From Paenibacillus sp. Root444D2 (GTDB lineage Bacteria; Bacillota; Bacilli; Paenibacillales; NBRC-103111): a DNA stretch of 64,000 nucleotides. Of this stretch, positions 26,611 through 36,132 are shown one piece after another. The stretch's first letter is position 1, and the number at the start of each line of letters is the position of its first letter. A model generated the notes under the pieces. It was not told the origin of the DNA. It ran no database searches and saw only the letters and a program-made list of their open reading frames with translations. The stretch covers positions 56,742 through 120,741 of the forward strand of contig NZ_LMEO01000045.1 in the NCBI RefSeq assembly GCF_001426375.1, read 5' to 3'. Made by a program: the position numbers and the translations under genes.

Positions 26611-27387
26611 ATGACAAAAACGGCATTAATTACCGGAGCCTCTTCTGGCATTGGCGAAGTTTTCGCGAGGCGATTTGCCGAGAAAGGAAACCATCTCATT
26701 CTAGTCGCACGCTCCAAAAATAAATTGGATCAACTAGCTATAGAGCTTTCCACTGTGTATGCTGTTAAAGTCCAGGTTATTGCGATCGATTTGAGCGTAG
26801 AGAATGCTGCATCCGAGGTCTTTAAGCAAACTGAGCAGCTAGGCACGCACGTCGATATTTTGGTCAACAATGCCGGATTTGGCTTGAGTGGCGAGTTTTT
26901 AAATCATTCACCCGAGATCTACCGGCAGCAGATGATGCTGAATATAGCTTCGGTCGTGGAAATGACTCATTACTATTTACCGAAAATGGTGGCTAAAGGT
27001 GATGGGACGATCATTAATCTGGCATCCTTGTTATCCTTCTTCCCTTTTCCGTATTGTTCTGTTTATAGTGCAACGAAAGCTTTCGTTCTGTCTTTCACTG
27101 AGTCTCTATGGGAAGAATATCGCCATAAAGGAATTAAATTGTTGGCTCTGTGCCCTGGCCCGACGGATACCAAATTTTTCGATACAGCCAAAGATGTTGA
27201 AACCAACAATAAACGGACACCCGAACAAGTTGTAGCTACAGCTATGAAGGCACTTGGACGTAATAAAACCTACGTCATTGACGGCAGCGTAAATAAGTTC
27301 AATGCTTTTCTGGGACGCGTCCTCCCTAGGAAGACCATTGTCAAATTGTTCGGATCTGCCATTCGGAAATCCATGACAGCCAAGTAA
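26611..27387 (+). CDS. Short-chain dehydrogenase (YqjQ/DltE-like)
   Basis: Classical NAD(P)-dependent SDR of 258 residues. The cofactor motif is TGASSGIG (about 8-15), NNAG follows in DILVNNAGFG, the catalytic Ser is in IINLASLLSFF and the catalytic Tyr/Lys in YSATKAF. The C-terminal sequence lacks a membrane anchor. ATG 26611 follows GGGGA. It is a single-gene unit with a terminator. Substrate unknown. Confidence 0.9.
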   Translation: MTKTALITGASSGIGEVFARRFAEKGNHLILVARSKNKLDQLAIELSTVYAVKVQVIAIDLSVENAASEVFKQTEQLGTHVDILVNNAGFGLSGEFLNHSPEIYRQQMMLNIASVVEMTHYYLPKMVAKGDGTIINLASLLSFFPFPYCSVYSATKAFVLSFTESLWEEYRHKGIKLLALCPGPTDTKFFDTAKDVETNNKRTPEQVVATAMKALGRNKTYVIDGSVNKFNAFLGRVLPRKTIVKLFGSAIRKSMTAK

Positions 27388-27392
27388 CACAT

Positions 27393-27430
27393 GCAGTCCA
27401 TTCTCCATTTGGAATTGGGCTGCTTTTTTT
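27393..27430 (+). terminator. Terminator after the SDR gene
   Basis: GCAGTCCATTC pairs with GAATTGGGCTGC (one or two mismatches), followed by TTTTTTT. Confidence 0.75.
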
Positions 27431-27532
27431 TGATCAGAGCTTGTTTTTCACGAGAACGAATGTTTGCTATAATGAAATCAACCAATAGCAATTCCGGAAC
27501 ATAACTATTTTTCAAAAGAAAGGATTCAGGTA

Positions 27533-30500
27533 ATGAGCTTTCAGCTGACAGATGGGGTCATTAAGTTGTTGTGCGGCCGGTTTTCTTATGAAAAAGGAGA
27601 AGTCTACTACCATGAAAGACGAGTGACTTTCCTACATGAAGATCCTGAAACACCGCTCTATGAAGCCACGGTCGAAGGATATAACGGCACCTGCCAAGTG
27701 ACCGTTGAAGAGGATACAAACGGGGATGTTATTGCCCATTGCACCTGTCCTGCGTATGATCCGGACGATAAATACTGCGAGCATATCGCTGCCGTGCTGC
27801 TGAATATTCATGCTATTCAGCAAGTATCTCGAGTTGGCGGTACAACAGCCCGGACTTTTGGACATTCAGAGGGAGATCGTAGATTGACGAGCCATATATT
27901 GGATTTGTTCGGGAATAAACCTCAGCGTCCAAGTCGTTCGCAACCTCTTTTCGATACAAGAGCGGTACTAGAACTGGAGTTTACCTGCAAACCCTTCCAA
28001 TACGGCTATCGGAAGTTCATGTTCGGGATTGAGATGAAGGTCGGTCCTAAAAAACGTTATATCGTCCAAAGGTTAAGAGAATTTCTTGATCATATTGAGC
28101 GGAGAGAAGCCTATGTATTCTCAAAGCATTTCACATACGACCCTAAGCTCCATAGTTTTCAAAAAGAAGATGATGCGGTCATTAGGAAGCTCATCGAAAT
28201 CTCTCGCAATGAGCAGATGTACCTTGAAACATCAACTACGTACTCCGTTCGTACGAATCATTTGAGCGGCGATCGGATGCTGCTGGTTCCTCCTTTCTCA
28301 TGGACAACCTTGCTTCCCGCGCTTACCGAGGCTTCGTCCGTAAAACTTGAGCAGGATAACCGCACATTCGATGGAATCCGTGTATCCGATGAACCCATCC
28401 CGCTCCACTTTGAATTCGACCAAACAGAGGCCGAAGGCTTCCAATTGGATGTCCAAGGTTTGGAAAAGATTACGGTAATGGAATCGTATGGGGTTGTCCT
28501 TTCTGAAGGAAAGCTGATGCAAATGCAAGCCGAACCGTGTAGGCGTCTTTCTGAGCTTAAGCAAATGCTCGAAAACTCCAGCAAGCACCAAATTCAGATT
28601 CCGCCCGCGCAAATGGAACCTTTTATGGAAAAAGTGATTCCTGGCCTGATGAAGCTAGGCAGCGTCCATATCGCTGGGGCCATTTCCGACCGCATTATGC
28701 GAACGCCGTTAAAGGCTAAGTTATATTTGGATCGGGTGAAAGATCGACTGCTTGCCGGTCTGGAGTTTCAATACGGCGATATTGTCATTAACCCGCTAGA
28801 AGGCAATGAACAGAGGCGCGCAACCGACCGCATTCTCATGCGAGACGGAGATCAGGAGCGACGAATTCTGGAGCTTATGGAGCAAAGTACCTTCGCTAAG
28901 ATGGAGGAAGGATATTTCATGGATGGCGAAGACGAGGAATACGAATTTCTATACCACGTCGTTCCGCAGTTGGAGAAGCTGGTGACTGTTTATGCCACCT
29001 CTGCCGTGAAAATAAGACTTCTAACCGGACATGCCCCGCCGATAGTCAAGGTTGATGTGGACGAACGAACGGATTGGCTGGCATTCAAGTTCGATATGGA
29101 AGGTATTCCTGAATCGGAAGTCCGCAATCTGTTGAAATCCCTTGGGGAGAAACGCAAATACCACCGGCTGCCGGATGGGGCGTTACTGCCGCTCGAAAGC
29201 GCGGAGTTTCAGGAAATTGTCCGCGTCATGAACGAAATGGGCATTACCAAGGAGGACGTGAAAGCAGCTGAGATCCGCCTCCCCTTAGTCCGCGGGCTCT
29301 ATTTGATGGACGCCGAGAGACAAGGAAATACCGTTAAGCTGGGCAGAACATTCCGCCAGTTACTGGAAAACATGCGGAATCCGGATAATCTGGATTTCAC
29401 GGTGCCGGCTAGTCTGGAACTTGTTCTTCGGGATTACCAGAAGTATGGATTCCAATGGCTTAAGACGCTAGCCCAGTACAATTTCGGCGGCATCTTGGCA
29501 GACGATATGGGCCTTGGTAAAACCATACAAAGCATCGCTTTTATTGTTTCTGTGCTGCCCGAGATCAGAAAGCAGGCGCTGCCGGCGATCATTGTTGCTC
29601 CCGCTTCTCTCGTCTACAATTGGCTCAACGAGCTGAAGAAATTCGCGCCAGAGATTCGGTCTGTTATCGCAGATGGGAGCAGAGAAGAGCGCAGCAAGGT
29701 TCTGAAACATGCGTCCCAAGCCGATGTTCTCATTACCTCATACCCGCTTTTGCGAAGAGATATCGACCTGTATGCGAAACAATCGTTCCATACGCTTATT
29801 TTGGATGAGGCTCAGATGTTCAAGAACCACACCACGCAGACCGCACAGGCGGTGAAGGCGATTCAGGCCCAATACCGTTTTGCCCTCACTGGAACTCCAG
29901 TGGAGAACAGGCTTGAAGAACTTTGGTCCATCTTTGACGCGGTGTTCCCTCAGTTGTTCCCCGGGAGAAAGGCATTTAATGACTTATCCCGTGAAAGTGT
30001 AGCCAAGCGGGTCCGACCGTTTCTGCTGCGCAGGTTGAAGACCGACGTTCTGAAGGAACTGCCGGAGAAGATCGAGTCGTTGCAAGCTTCCGAGCTGCTG
30101 CCGGAACAGAAGAAGCTGTATGTCGCCTATTTGGCCGAACTGCAACAGGAAACACTGAAGCATCTGAACAAAGACAGCTTTAATAAACATCGGATCAAAA
30201 TATTGGCCGGCTTGACCCGACTTCGCCAGCTGTGCTGCCACCCGTCTCTGTTCGTCGATGATTATACCGGAAGCTCAGCCAAATTCGAGCAGCTTATGCA
30301 GATTATCGAAGAATGCAGAAGCGCCGGCAAGCGGGTGCTGATATTCTCGCAATTTACAGCGATGCTGGGGATGATCGGACGAGACCTAGGTTATCAAGGA
30401 GTGCCGTATTTCTACTTAGATGGTAAAACCCCTACGGCCGAACGTGTAGAGCTGTGCAATAAATTTAATGATGGCGAGCGAGACCTGTTCCTCATCTCAT

Positions 30501-30790
30501 TAAAAGCCGGCGGTACTGGGCTAAATCTTACCGGAGCCGACACCGTTATCCTCTACGACCTATGGTGGAACCCTGCTGTGGAACAGCAAGCTGCCGACCG
30601 TGCACATCGTATCGGACAGAAGAAGGTTGTGCAAGTGATCCGACTTGTTGCGCAAGGTACCGTAGAAGATAAAATGTACGAGCTCCAACAGAAAAAGAAG
30701 AACCTGATTGATGATGTGATCCAGCCGGGACATGAAGCATTGTCCGCTTTGACGGAGCAAGAGATTCGGGAGATTTTGATGATAGGATGA
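27533..30790 (+). CDS. SNF2-family helicase with SWIM zinc finger
   Basis: 1085-residue DNA-dependent ATPase. A SWIM zinc-binding motif near the N-terminus has C-x-C-x(n)-C-x-H in CTCPAYDPDDKYCEHIAAVL. A middle region of about 450 residues is typical of bacterial SNF2 proteins. The helicase core has motif I GGILADDMGLGKTIQS, motif Ia APASLVYNWLNEL, motif II LDEAQMFKN, motif III ALTGTPVENRLEELW, and in the second lobe SLKAGGTGLNLTGADTVI and QQAADRAHRIGQ. These proteins move or remodel protein on DNA, and bacterial roles include transcription or repair. Monogenic, with a bidirectional terminator after it. Confidence 0.94.
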   Translation: MSFQLTDGVIKLLCGRFSYEKGEVYYHERRVTFLHEDPETPLYEATVEGYNGTCQVTVEEDTNGDVIAHCTCPAYDPDDKYCEHIAAVLLNIHAIQQVSRVGGTTARTFGHSEGDRRLTSHILDLFGNKPQRPSRSQPLFDTRAVLELEFTCKPFQYGYRKFMFGIEMKVGPKKRYIVQRLREFLDHIERREAYVFSKHFTYDPKLHSFQKEDDAVIRKLIEISRNEQMYLETSTTYSVRTNHLSGDRMLLVPPFSWTTLLPALTEASSVKLEQDNRTFDGIRVSDEPIPLHFEFDQTEAEGFQLDVQGLEKITVMESYGVVLSEGKLMQMQAEPCRRLSELKQMLENSSKHQIQIPPAQMEPFMEKVIPGLMKLGSVHIAGAISDRIMRTPLKAKLYLDRVKDRLLAGLEFQYGDIVINPLEGNEQRRATDRILMRDGDQERRILELMEQSTFAKMEEGYFMDGEDEEYEFLYHVVPQLEKLVTVYATSAVKIRLLTGHAPPIVKVDVDERTDWLAFKFDMEGIPESEVRNLLKSLGEKRKYHRLPDGALLPLESAEFQEIVRVMNEMGITKEDVKAAEIRLPLVRGLYLMDAERQGNTVKLGRTFRQLLENMRNPDNLDFTVPASLELVLRDYQKYGFQWLKTLAQYNFGGILADDMGLGKTIQSIAFIVSVLPEIRKQALPAIIVAPASLVYNWLNELKKFAPEIRSVIADGSREERSKVLKHASQADVLITSYPLLRRDIDLYAKQSFHTLILDEAQMFKNHTTQTAQAVKAIQAQYRFALTGTPVENRLEELWSIFDAVFPQLFPGRKAFNDLSRESVAKRVRPFLLRRLKTDVLKELPEKIESLQASELLPEQKKLYVAYLAELQQETLKHLNKDSFNKHRIKILAGLTRLRQLCCHPSLFVDDYTGSSAKFEQLMQIIEECRSAGKRVLIFSQFTAMLGMIGRDLGYQGVPYFYLDGKTPTAERVELCNKFNDGERDLFLISLKAGGTGLNLTGADTVILYDLWWNPAVEQQAADRAHRIGQKKVVQVIRLVAQGTVEDKMYELQQKKKNLIDDVIQPGHEALSALTEQEIREILMIG

Positions 30791-30799
30791 AGAAAAGGC

Positions 30800-30855
30800 A
30801 AAAAGAAGGGCGATCCCAAGGTCATTGTAAAATGATTGTGGAAGCCCTTCTTTTT
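30800..30855. terminator. Bidirectional terminator after the SNF2 gene
   Basis: AAAAAGAAGGGC pairs with GCCCTTCTTTTT around a 32-base loop that can pair further. It lies between the convergent SNF2 and SH3-like genes. Confidence 0.75.
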
Positions 30856-30877
30856 GTCAATTATGAATGTGGTAGGT

Positions 30878-32875
30878 TTACTTAGCTACTATTTCAACGC
30901 TCATCTTCCAAATGATTCTTTCGCCGATACGTACAACAACATTCACTTGGTGAGTTCCTGGTGTCAGCGGACGAGATGCTTTCAAGCTAAACAAAGCAAC
31001 TGACGAATCACTAGCATCTGGCTTGTTAGCGATCCCTTCCGTTTTGGAAACAAGTGCTTCTCCTCCTTGATCTCCATTCTCCTCCAAGTACATCTGAAGG
31101 GGCATCTGACCGGACTTATAATCTTCCTGACTGGTCCAATCATAAACAAATGCTTGCATTTCTAAATGTCCCTTCTCCGCGCGGGTCGGGAATTCTCCTG
31201 ACTTCACGTTATAATTCTTCTCAAACAAACTGTATTCTTTGCCCGCAAATACCTGAGTTAATCCAAAAAGAGCTTGAACGTCTTTCAAATTAAGATACCA
31301 GCTATCGCGGGAATGACGCGGCAGCTCTGCCAATTGAACACTTTTATCCTTAGTACCGTGCCAATAAATCAACGCATTCTTAGCCCCAGCTTTAAGCTCA
31401 AAAGAGTAGTCATCCTTGCTCAAAGTGACGGCGTCCGTGCCTTGCACCTTTTCAACTTTGTATTGAAAATGTTCAGCAAGCTGGAGGACATCCAAATAAG
31501 ATTGATTATTTTCCGTATACCCAATCCGCTGACCATTGTAAAGCTGTAATCCATCTTTTGCGGCAGGGGCAATTCCTAGACTATTCGTATTTACTTTTGA
31601 TATATGAGCTACCGTTTGTGTATCTTCATCCCATATTGTATCTTGCAAGCTGTCCCAGTACGGAATCCATCCGGTTCTCCCATCGACATGAGCTTTCAGC
31701 CATATGGGCCCGCTGTAGGGTGAATTCCAAACCTCGGTAACCTCCACTGTCTGATCACGCAGCAGTAATGTCGATGAGCTGAACGGAGTTTCCGGATAGC
31801 GCTGCAGCTCCTTTGGATCTTTAACCAAGACTTTCCAATGAACAGGTATGGCAGCTTCAGGCTCGCCAACATTTTTGTTTATCCATCCTGTGCCTTTGGA
31901 TGAACGTACATGGTACCAAGTACTGTTGTACCAAATCGGATAAGGGCCTCTCCCTGTATAGAGTCGCTCTTCTATTTTCTCGAAAGCAGTTACCGTTTCA
32001 CCTGATATAACGGCATCTTCCTTCTTCAGTCCATCCCATACATCATGAATTAGCGGCTTTTCACGCACGATATCCATGGTTTCATTCGTACTCAGGATCG
32101 AGACTCCCTTTTCGCGTGTCCATGTGGCCCCTTGATCCGTTTGAACTTCGAATGCACGATCATAGATGGTTGTGAACTCCCTTGCGATCGTGTAATCGCC
32201 TGCCTTGGAGTTTGACCAATCTAGCTTCTGCTCGCCAATCCCCATAGCCGTTCCAAGATCAGTATTGGACGGCAGCCCATAATAATGCGCTTTTCGCTGC
32301 ACCTTTTGTACAGTACCTATTTGATTGACGGGTATATGCGCCCAGAGATCACCTAACCAAGTGGTGTGCACCTTCATCCATGCTTTATTGGTGGGGTCGT
32401 TCGTATAGAACCACTGTTTTTCGGCCGCAACTACCTCAACCTCTTGTTCGGATAAGGAGGCTGCAGGTCCGCCTTTGGTGCTTTGATTGCGATATAGCGG
32501 AGTTTCTTCCAAAAGTGTAATTCGCTTAGGCGGCTCCATGTCTATTTCCCATGGGTTTGGCCTGATCCACCTCGGCCCGAACATCGTTTCAATCTTCCAG
32601 GTGGATAAACCAGTCGACCACGAACTTTCTACAGTGAGCACATTTACCTCCTGAGGGGCAAAAGTACCTTCCGGCTCATCATCAGGCTGATTAGTGGCTG
32701 CATAATAGGGCGTCTCGGCCAAAAGCTCAATCGTGGCAGGGAATCTAATTCCTTCTGGCGCATAGGATCCTCCATAAATGGGTTCAGCTTCTGTCTGATG
32801 CGCCAAACTGCCCAATCCTAGTCCTACAGCGAGGATCGCGATAGTGAAGATTTTCATTTTACTCATATGGAACAA
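30878..32875 (-). CDS. Secreted multi-SH3-like protein of unknown function
   Basis: 665 residues with a signal peptide (MKIFTIAILAVGLGLGSLAH, then QTEAEP). At least four degenerate repeats of about 80-110 residues follow. Each begins like IELLAETPYYA, ITLLEETPLYR, MDIVREKPLIH or DPKELQRYPETP and ends in W-x-x-h and G-x-h-W-I-like segments (GDLWAHIP, GTGWINKN, GRTGWIPYWD), the pattern of bacterial SH3-like domains. After these comes a region resembling the copper amine oxidase N-terminal fold (YLDVLQLAEHFQYKVEKVQG and YWHGTKDKSVQL). The C-terminus is beta-rich. There is no catalytic domain, so I expect a cell-envelope or binding role. The start may be TTG 32875 (GAGG six bases upstream) or a nearby ATG. 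Single gene. Confidence 0.7.
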   Translation of the reverse strand: MFHMSKMKIFTIAILAVGLGLGSLAHQTEAEPIYGGSYAPEGIRFPATIELLAETPYYAATNQPDDEPEGTFAPQEVNVLTVESSWSTGLSTWKIETMFGPRWIRPNPWEIDMEPPKRITLLEETPLYRNQSTKGGPAASLSEQEVEVVAAEKQWFYTNDPTNKAWMKVHTTWLGDLWAHIPVNQIGTVQKVQRKAHYYGLPSNTDLGTAMGIGEQKLDWSNSKAGDYTIAREFTTIYDRAFEVQTDQGATWTREKGVSILSTNETMDIVREKPLIHDVWDGLKKEDAVISGETVTAFEKIEERLYTGRGPYPIWYNSTWYHVRSSKGTGWINKNVGEPEAAIPVHWKVLVKDPKELQRYPETPFSSSTLLLRDQTVEVTEVWNSPYSGPIWLKAHVDGRTGWIPYWDSLQDTIWDEDTQTVAHISKVNTNSLGIAPAAKDGLQLYNGQRIGYTENNQSYLDVLQLAEHFQYKVEKVQGTDAVTLSKDDYSFELKAGAKNALIYWHGTKDKSVQLAELPRHSRDSWYLNLKDVQALFGLTQVFAGKEYSLFEKNYNVKSGEFPTRAEKGHLEMQAFVYDWTSQEDYKSGQMPLQMYLEENGDQGGEALVSKTEGIANKPDASDSSVALFSLKASRPLTPGTHQVNVVVRIGERIIWKMSVEIVAK

Positions 32876-33071
32876 TCACAACCTCACTTGAATAAATTAG
32901 GGAAAACTTACCATTTATTAGACGCCTGTCATCGTCACAAAGTTGCTTACATCCAGCCCAGCTTTTGAAAAATGCACAAGTTAGACAGTTCTCCTTGTCT
33001 TACTTACTTTACTTGCCTCAGTTACTTTAGTAGTATATCTAGTATCGAATACATGAGGAGCTGCAAAATAT

Positions 33072-33542
33072 ATGTCAAATGATGAAATTATTCTAACTCC
33101 AGAAGGATTACGCAGTTTAGAATTAGAGCTTGAAGATCTCAAAACCGTCAAACGCAAAGAACTAGCCAGCCGTATTAAGACAGCGATTAGCTATGGCGAT
33201 CTCAAGGAAAACAGTGAATATCATTCCGCCAAAAATGACCAATCTTTTATGGAAACCAGAATATTGACGATTGAAAGAATGCTGAAGAAAGCTAAAGTGG
33301 TTACGAATATCGGCACATCCAAAGTTCAAGTTGGCTCTACTGTTATTCTCAATGATGTGGAATTTGCTGAGAAAATTGAGTATAAAATCGTCGGTACTCA
33401 GGAAGCCGATGTGAATGAAAATAAAATTTCCTACGAAAGTCCACTTGGCGTTTCCCTCATGGGCAAATCGGTTGGTGATGTAATTAGTGTGAATGCACCG
33501 ATGGGTGTCATTAGCTATGAGCTGCTTGAAATCAGAGTGTAA
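33072..33542 (+). CDS. greA: Transcript cleavage factor GreA
   Basis: 156 residues with both Gre domains. The N-terminal coiled coil has ELEDLKTVKRKELASRIKTA and the diagnostic DLKENSEYHSAKNDQ with the acidic tip that enters RNA polymerase. The C-terminal FKBP-like domain has YKIVGTQEADVNENKISYES and SPLGVSLMGKSVGDVI. It rescues backtracked transcription complexes. Because many Bacillales have one GreA and one GreA/GreB-like paralogue, this may be the paralogue. Start ATG 33072 with GAGGAG at some distance. Confidence 0.9.
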   Translation: MSNDEIILTPEGLRSLELELEDLKTVKRKELASRIKTAISYGDLKENSEYHSAKNDQSFMETRILTIERMLKKAKVVTNIGTSKVQVGSTVILNDVEFAEKIEYKIVGTQEADVNENKISYESPLGVSLMGKSVGDVISVNAPMGVISYELLEIRV

Positions 33543-33664
33543 CTCTGACGCAATCCTTTTACCAAGGATAAACGACTCCGTCGTCCTTCTGGGACGAGCG
33601 CGTTTGTCAAGACTGATGACGCGAAGTGTAATAAAACTTATACTTTCTTATCTACTTAACAAAA

Positions 33665-33709
33665 TAAAGGCATTGTCATGCAGCGGCGGCTGCACGGCAA
33701 TGCCTTTTT
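33665..33709. terminator. Bidirectional terminator between greA and murI
   Basis: AAAGGCATTG pairs with CAATGCCTTT, with a second inner stem TGCAG/CTGCA and loop CGGCGG, followed by TTTTT. It serves the murI-like gene on the minus strand as well. Confidence 0.85.
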
Positions 33710-33725
33710 GATTTGTCCACAAACC

Positions 33726-34502
33726 TTACTTACCAATAGCTTGAATGATTTCCAAAGCCTTTTCCATTTTCTGGATATAGGCTGTCTCATGGCTGGAACA
33801 CATAAATTTGATGTTGGACTGTCCATCGCCAAGTAATTGGTCTCGGTCACTGAGCAGCTGTATCAATCGGTTCACAGTACCCGAGCTTCCATCAACAATT
33901 TGGATGTGACTTGGCAGTATCTTTCTTAGAACGCCCCTATAAAAGGGGTAATGTGTGCATCCTAGAACAACAGTCCCATACATCCTCAGGTCGAAGGGCT
34001 CCAGCTTGGTATGAAAATAATCAGTGATTTGTTGGCTTTCCACATTTAATTGTTCACAGAATTCAACCAATTCCGGCAGCGGCACCGAATCCACCATACC
34101 CAGATCATCTATACGAGAAACTAGCTCTCTATATTTCGATTGCTTGAGGGTTAGAGGCGTAGCAAAAACGAGCACTCTTTTCCCTGATGAACGATTCATT
34201 TCGAGGGCAGGCTTTACCGCGGGTTCCATCCCGATGATCGGTATCTCATAGGTTTTTCTTAGTTCTGCAATGGCTATACTGGTTGCTGTGTTGCAAGCAA
34301 TGACGAGGGCTTTAACCTCTTCTTTGATGATCATGTCTACGGATTTTTTGACAAAAGCAAGAACCTCGTCCTTCGGTTTCGTCCCGTAGGGAACATGAAG
34401 GGTATCCGCAAAATATAGAAAATCTTCATGAGGCAGTTGCTTCATGGCTTCGTGTAAGACGGTAATACCGCCTATCCCTGAATCAAAAAAAGCTATTCTC
34501 AT
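33726..34502 (-). CDS. murI: Glutamate racemase
   Basis: Converts L-glutamate to D-glutamate for peptidoglycan. The motif AFFDSGIGGITVLHEA is at the N-terminus. The two catalytic cysteines are in VIACNTATS and VLGCTHYPFY, and YFADTLHVPYGTKP is also conserved. About 258 residues from ATG 34502, which has AGGGTGA five bases upstream. A GTG nine bases earlier is less well placed. It lies just after a HAD phosphatase gene read in the same direction. Confidence 0.93.
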   Translation of the reverse strand: MRIAFFDSGIGGITVLHEAMKQLPHEDFLYFADTLHVPYGTKPKDEVLAFVKKSVDMIIKEEVKALVIACNTATSIAIAELRKTYEIPIIGMEPAVKPALEMNRSSGKRVLVFATPLTLKQSKYRELVSRIDDLGMVDSVPLPELVEFCEQLNVESQQITDYFHTKLEPFDLRMYGTVVLGCTHYPFYRGVLRKILPSHIQIVDGSSGTVNRLIQLLSDRDQLLGDGQSNIKFMCSSHETAYIQKMEKALEIIQAIGK

Positions 34503-34532
34503 TATCTTCACCCTATATGTATTGTTTCTTAA

Positions 34533-35303
34533 CTATAGTAATCCTGCCGTAATAAGTCCGTTTCGAATGCCATCATCATCCACATGTGTCGTTACATGAT
34601 CGGCATAAGGAAGTAAGTCTTTGTGGGAATTCCCCATCGCGATACCAAATCCGACATACGAAAGCATCTCCATATCATTTAATCCGTCACCAAAAGCAAC
34701 AGCATCTTCGGGCTTCAATCCAACAAGTTCCAAAAGCGCGGCAATCCCTTGGGCTTTCGAACCACCTGCTGGTAATACGTCTATCGCATGCGGGTGCCAC
34801 CGAATCAGCTTAAATTCCGATTGCAGCTCCTCGTACAAATGCTCATCCGTGTCTTCAATATGCAAGAAGATTTGATAAATATCATTTGTTTTCCAGAAAT
34901 CCGGGTCATACGCCGGCAAATCAACCTTCAATGAGGAAACCGATCCAACTACAAAGGGATGGTCCTCTGTATCCGTGAAGAAGTTATGCTCTCCTTCAAA
35001 TACGAGGGAATGCTTATGCTTAGCTGCCAATTTGACCAGTGCTTCTATGCTGCTCTTGGCGATAATCCGTCTGTAGAGCGGTTCACCACGGTAAACCGCA
35101 TAGCCCCCGTTCAAGCACACATAGGAATCAATCCCAAGCTGTTCAGCCAAGGGCTTGATGAAGTAGGGTGCTCGTCCTGTTGCAATGACCGGTTCAATCC
35201 CTTGCTGCTTTAATTGTTGAATAGCAATGATCGTACTGGCAGGAACTTGTTTTTCCTCGTTAACTAAAGTGCCGTCAATATCAAAAAATACTATTTTATA
35301 CAC
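34533..35303 (-). CDS. Cof-type HAD-superfamily phosphatase
   Basis: About 256 residues. Motif I is VFFDIDGTLVN (the Asp nucleophile). Motif II is in EPVIATGR. The C2 cap follows, and the C-terminal motif IV is VAFGDGLNDMEMLSYVG. Cof-type enzymes dephosphorylate sugar phosphates or other small metabolites; the substrate is unknown. GTG 35303 with AAAGGAG upstream is a better start than the upstream in-frame codon. It lies 30 bases before murI and is probably co-transcribed with it. Confidence 0.9.
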   Translation of the reverse strand: MYKIVFFDIDGTLVNEEKQVPASTIIAIQQLKQQGIEPVIATGRAPYFIKPLAEQLGIDSYVCLNGGYAVYRGEPLYRRIIAKSSIEALVKLAAKHKHSLVFEGEHNFFTDTEDHPFVVGSVSSLKVDLPAYDPDFWKTNDIYQIFLHIEDTDEHLYEELQSEFKLIRWHPHAIDVLPAGGSKAQGIAALLELVGLKPEDAVAFGDGLNDMEMLSYVGFGIAMGNSHKDLLPYADHVTTHVDDDGIRNGLITAGLL

Positions 35304-35399
35304 GGTATGAATCTCCTTTTCGTTAGGGGGCAGCACGGCTGCTCCTCTTCTCTCTATCTTTCAATTAAACACCAAAAGCAGAGAAAAAACAAAGAAAAA

Positions 35400-35419
35400 G
35401 AGAATCCCTTCGGTTTCTC
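35400..35419 (-). terminator. Terminator after the ClpP-like gene
   Basis: GAGAAACC pairs with GGATTCTC around GAAG, then CTTTTTC on the minus strand (one mismatched pair). Confidence 0.6.
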
Positions 35420-35429
35420 TCCGCCATGT

Positions 35430-35960
35430 TTATACAATTTCATCAATAATCCCAAAAGATAAGGCCTCATCAGGACTCAGATACCAATTACGTTGATTCT
35501 CCTGAACACGATGCAGCTCGTCTGAATGCAGCTTCGTTTTCGATAAGATATATTCATCATAAATGTTTTGCAGCCTTTGTGTTTCATCCACACGATTCTT
35601 TAAGTGTTCCAAATGACCGTCGATATGCGTTGATACAGAGTGATACATGAATGTACTAAGTCGGCCTGCATATCTCTTGTGACCGCTAACGGCGATTAGT
35701 AAGCTCATGCTAGCAGCAAGTCCATACACGTATGTATGCACCGGCGTCTTACTGTTTTCAATCACATTGATCAATCCTAGACCATCATAGACACTTCCCC
35801 CATTACTATTAATAATGAAGTCGATGGGCATACGCTTGAAGTCTTTTTCTTTCTTATCTTTGTCATCATCATATTGATTAATTCTCATGATTTGCTCGAC
35901 TATGGTTTTCACAGAGCTTTTATTAATGCCATCGAATAGATATAAGGTCCTGTCACTCAT
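35430..35960 (-). CDS. ClpP-like serine protease, noncanonical
   Basis: 176 residues with the ClpP fold. An early beta-rich part precedes IDFIINSNGGSVYDGLGLIN, then the catalytic Ser in YGLAASMSLLIAVSGHKRYA, the His in STFMYHSVSTH, and the Asp in the WYLSPDEALSFGIIDEIV region. It is a shorter, divergent relative of housekeeping ClpP, with Asn- and Lys-rich stretches. Because it is not next to clpX or another ATPase it may be an accessory or alternative ClpP subunit. Start ATG 35960 follows GGAGG. A single gene with its own terminator. Confidence 0.85.
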   Translation of the reverse strand: MSDRTLYLFDGINKSSVKTIVEQIMRINQYDDDKDKKEKDFKRMPIDFIINSNGGSVYDGLGLINVIENSKTPVHTYVYGLAASMSLLIAVSGHKRYAGRLSTFMYHSVSTHIDGHLEHLKNRVDETQRLQNIYDEYILSKTKLHSDELHRVQENQRNWYLSPDEALSFGIIDEIV

Positions 35961-36062
35961 AGCATGCCTCCTGTCCTTATGGCCTACTGATACGTTAGTC
36001 TATTCTCATTTTATAGACTTTGTAACTCTTTTCTCTTTCTTTTCATAATTTTTGGGCAAAAT

Positions 36063-36091
36063 AAAAAGGCCAACCAGTTTCTGGTTGACCT
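36063..36091 (-). terminator. Terminator after the chemotaxis receptor
   Basis: GGTCAACCAG pairs with CTGGTTGGCC around AAA (one mismatch), then TTTTTAT on the minus strand. Confidence 0.75.
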
Positions 36092-36132
36092 CTAAATCCC
36101 CTTTGACATGCTTGTATATCATGTTTGAAATA

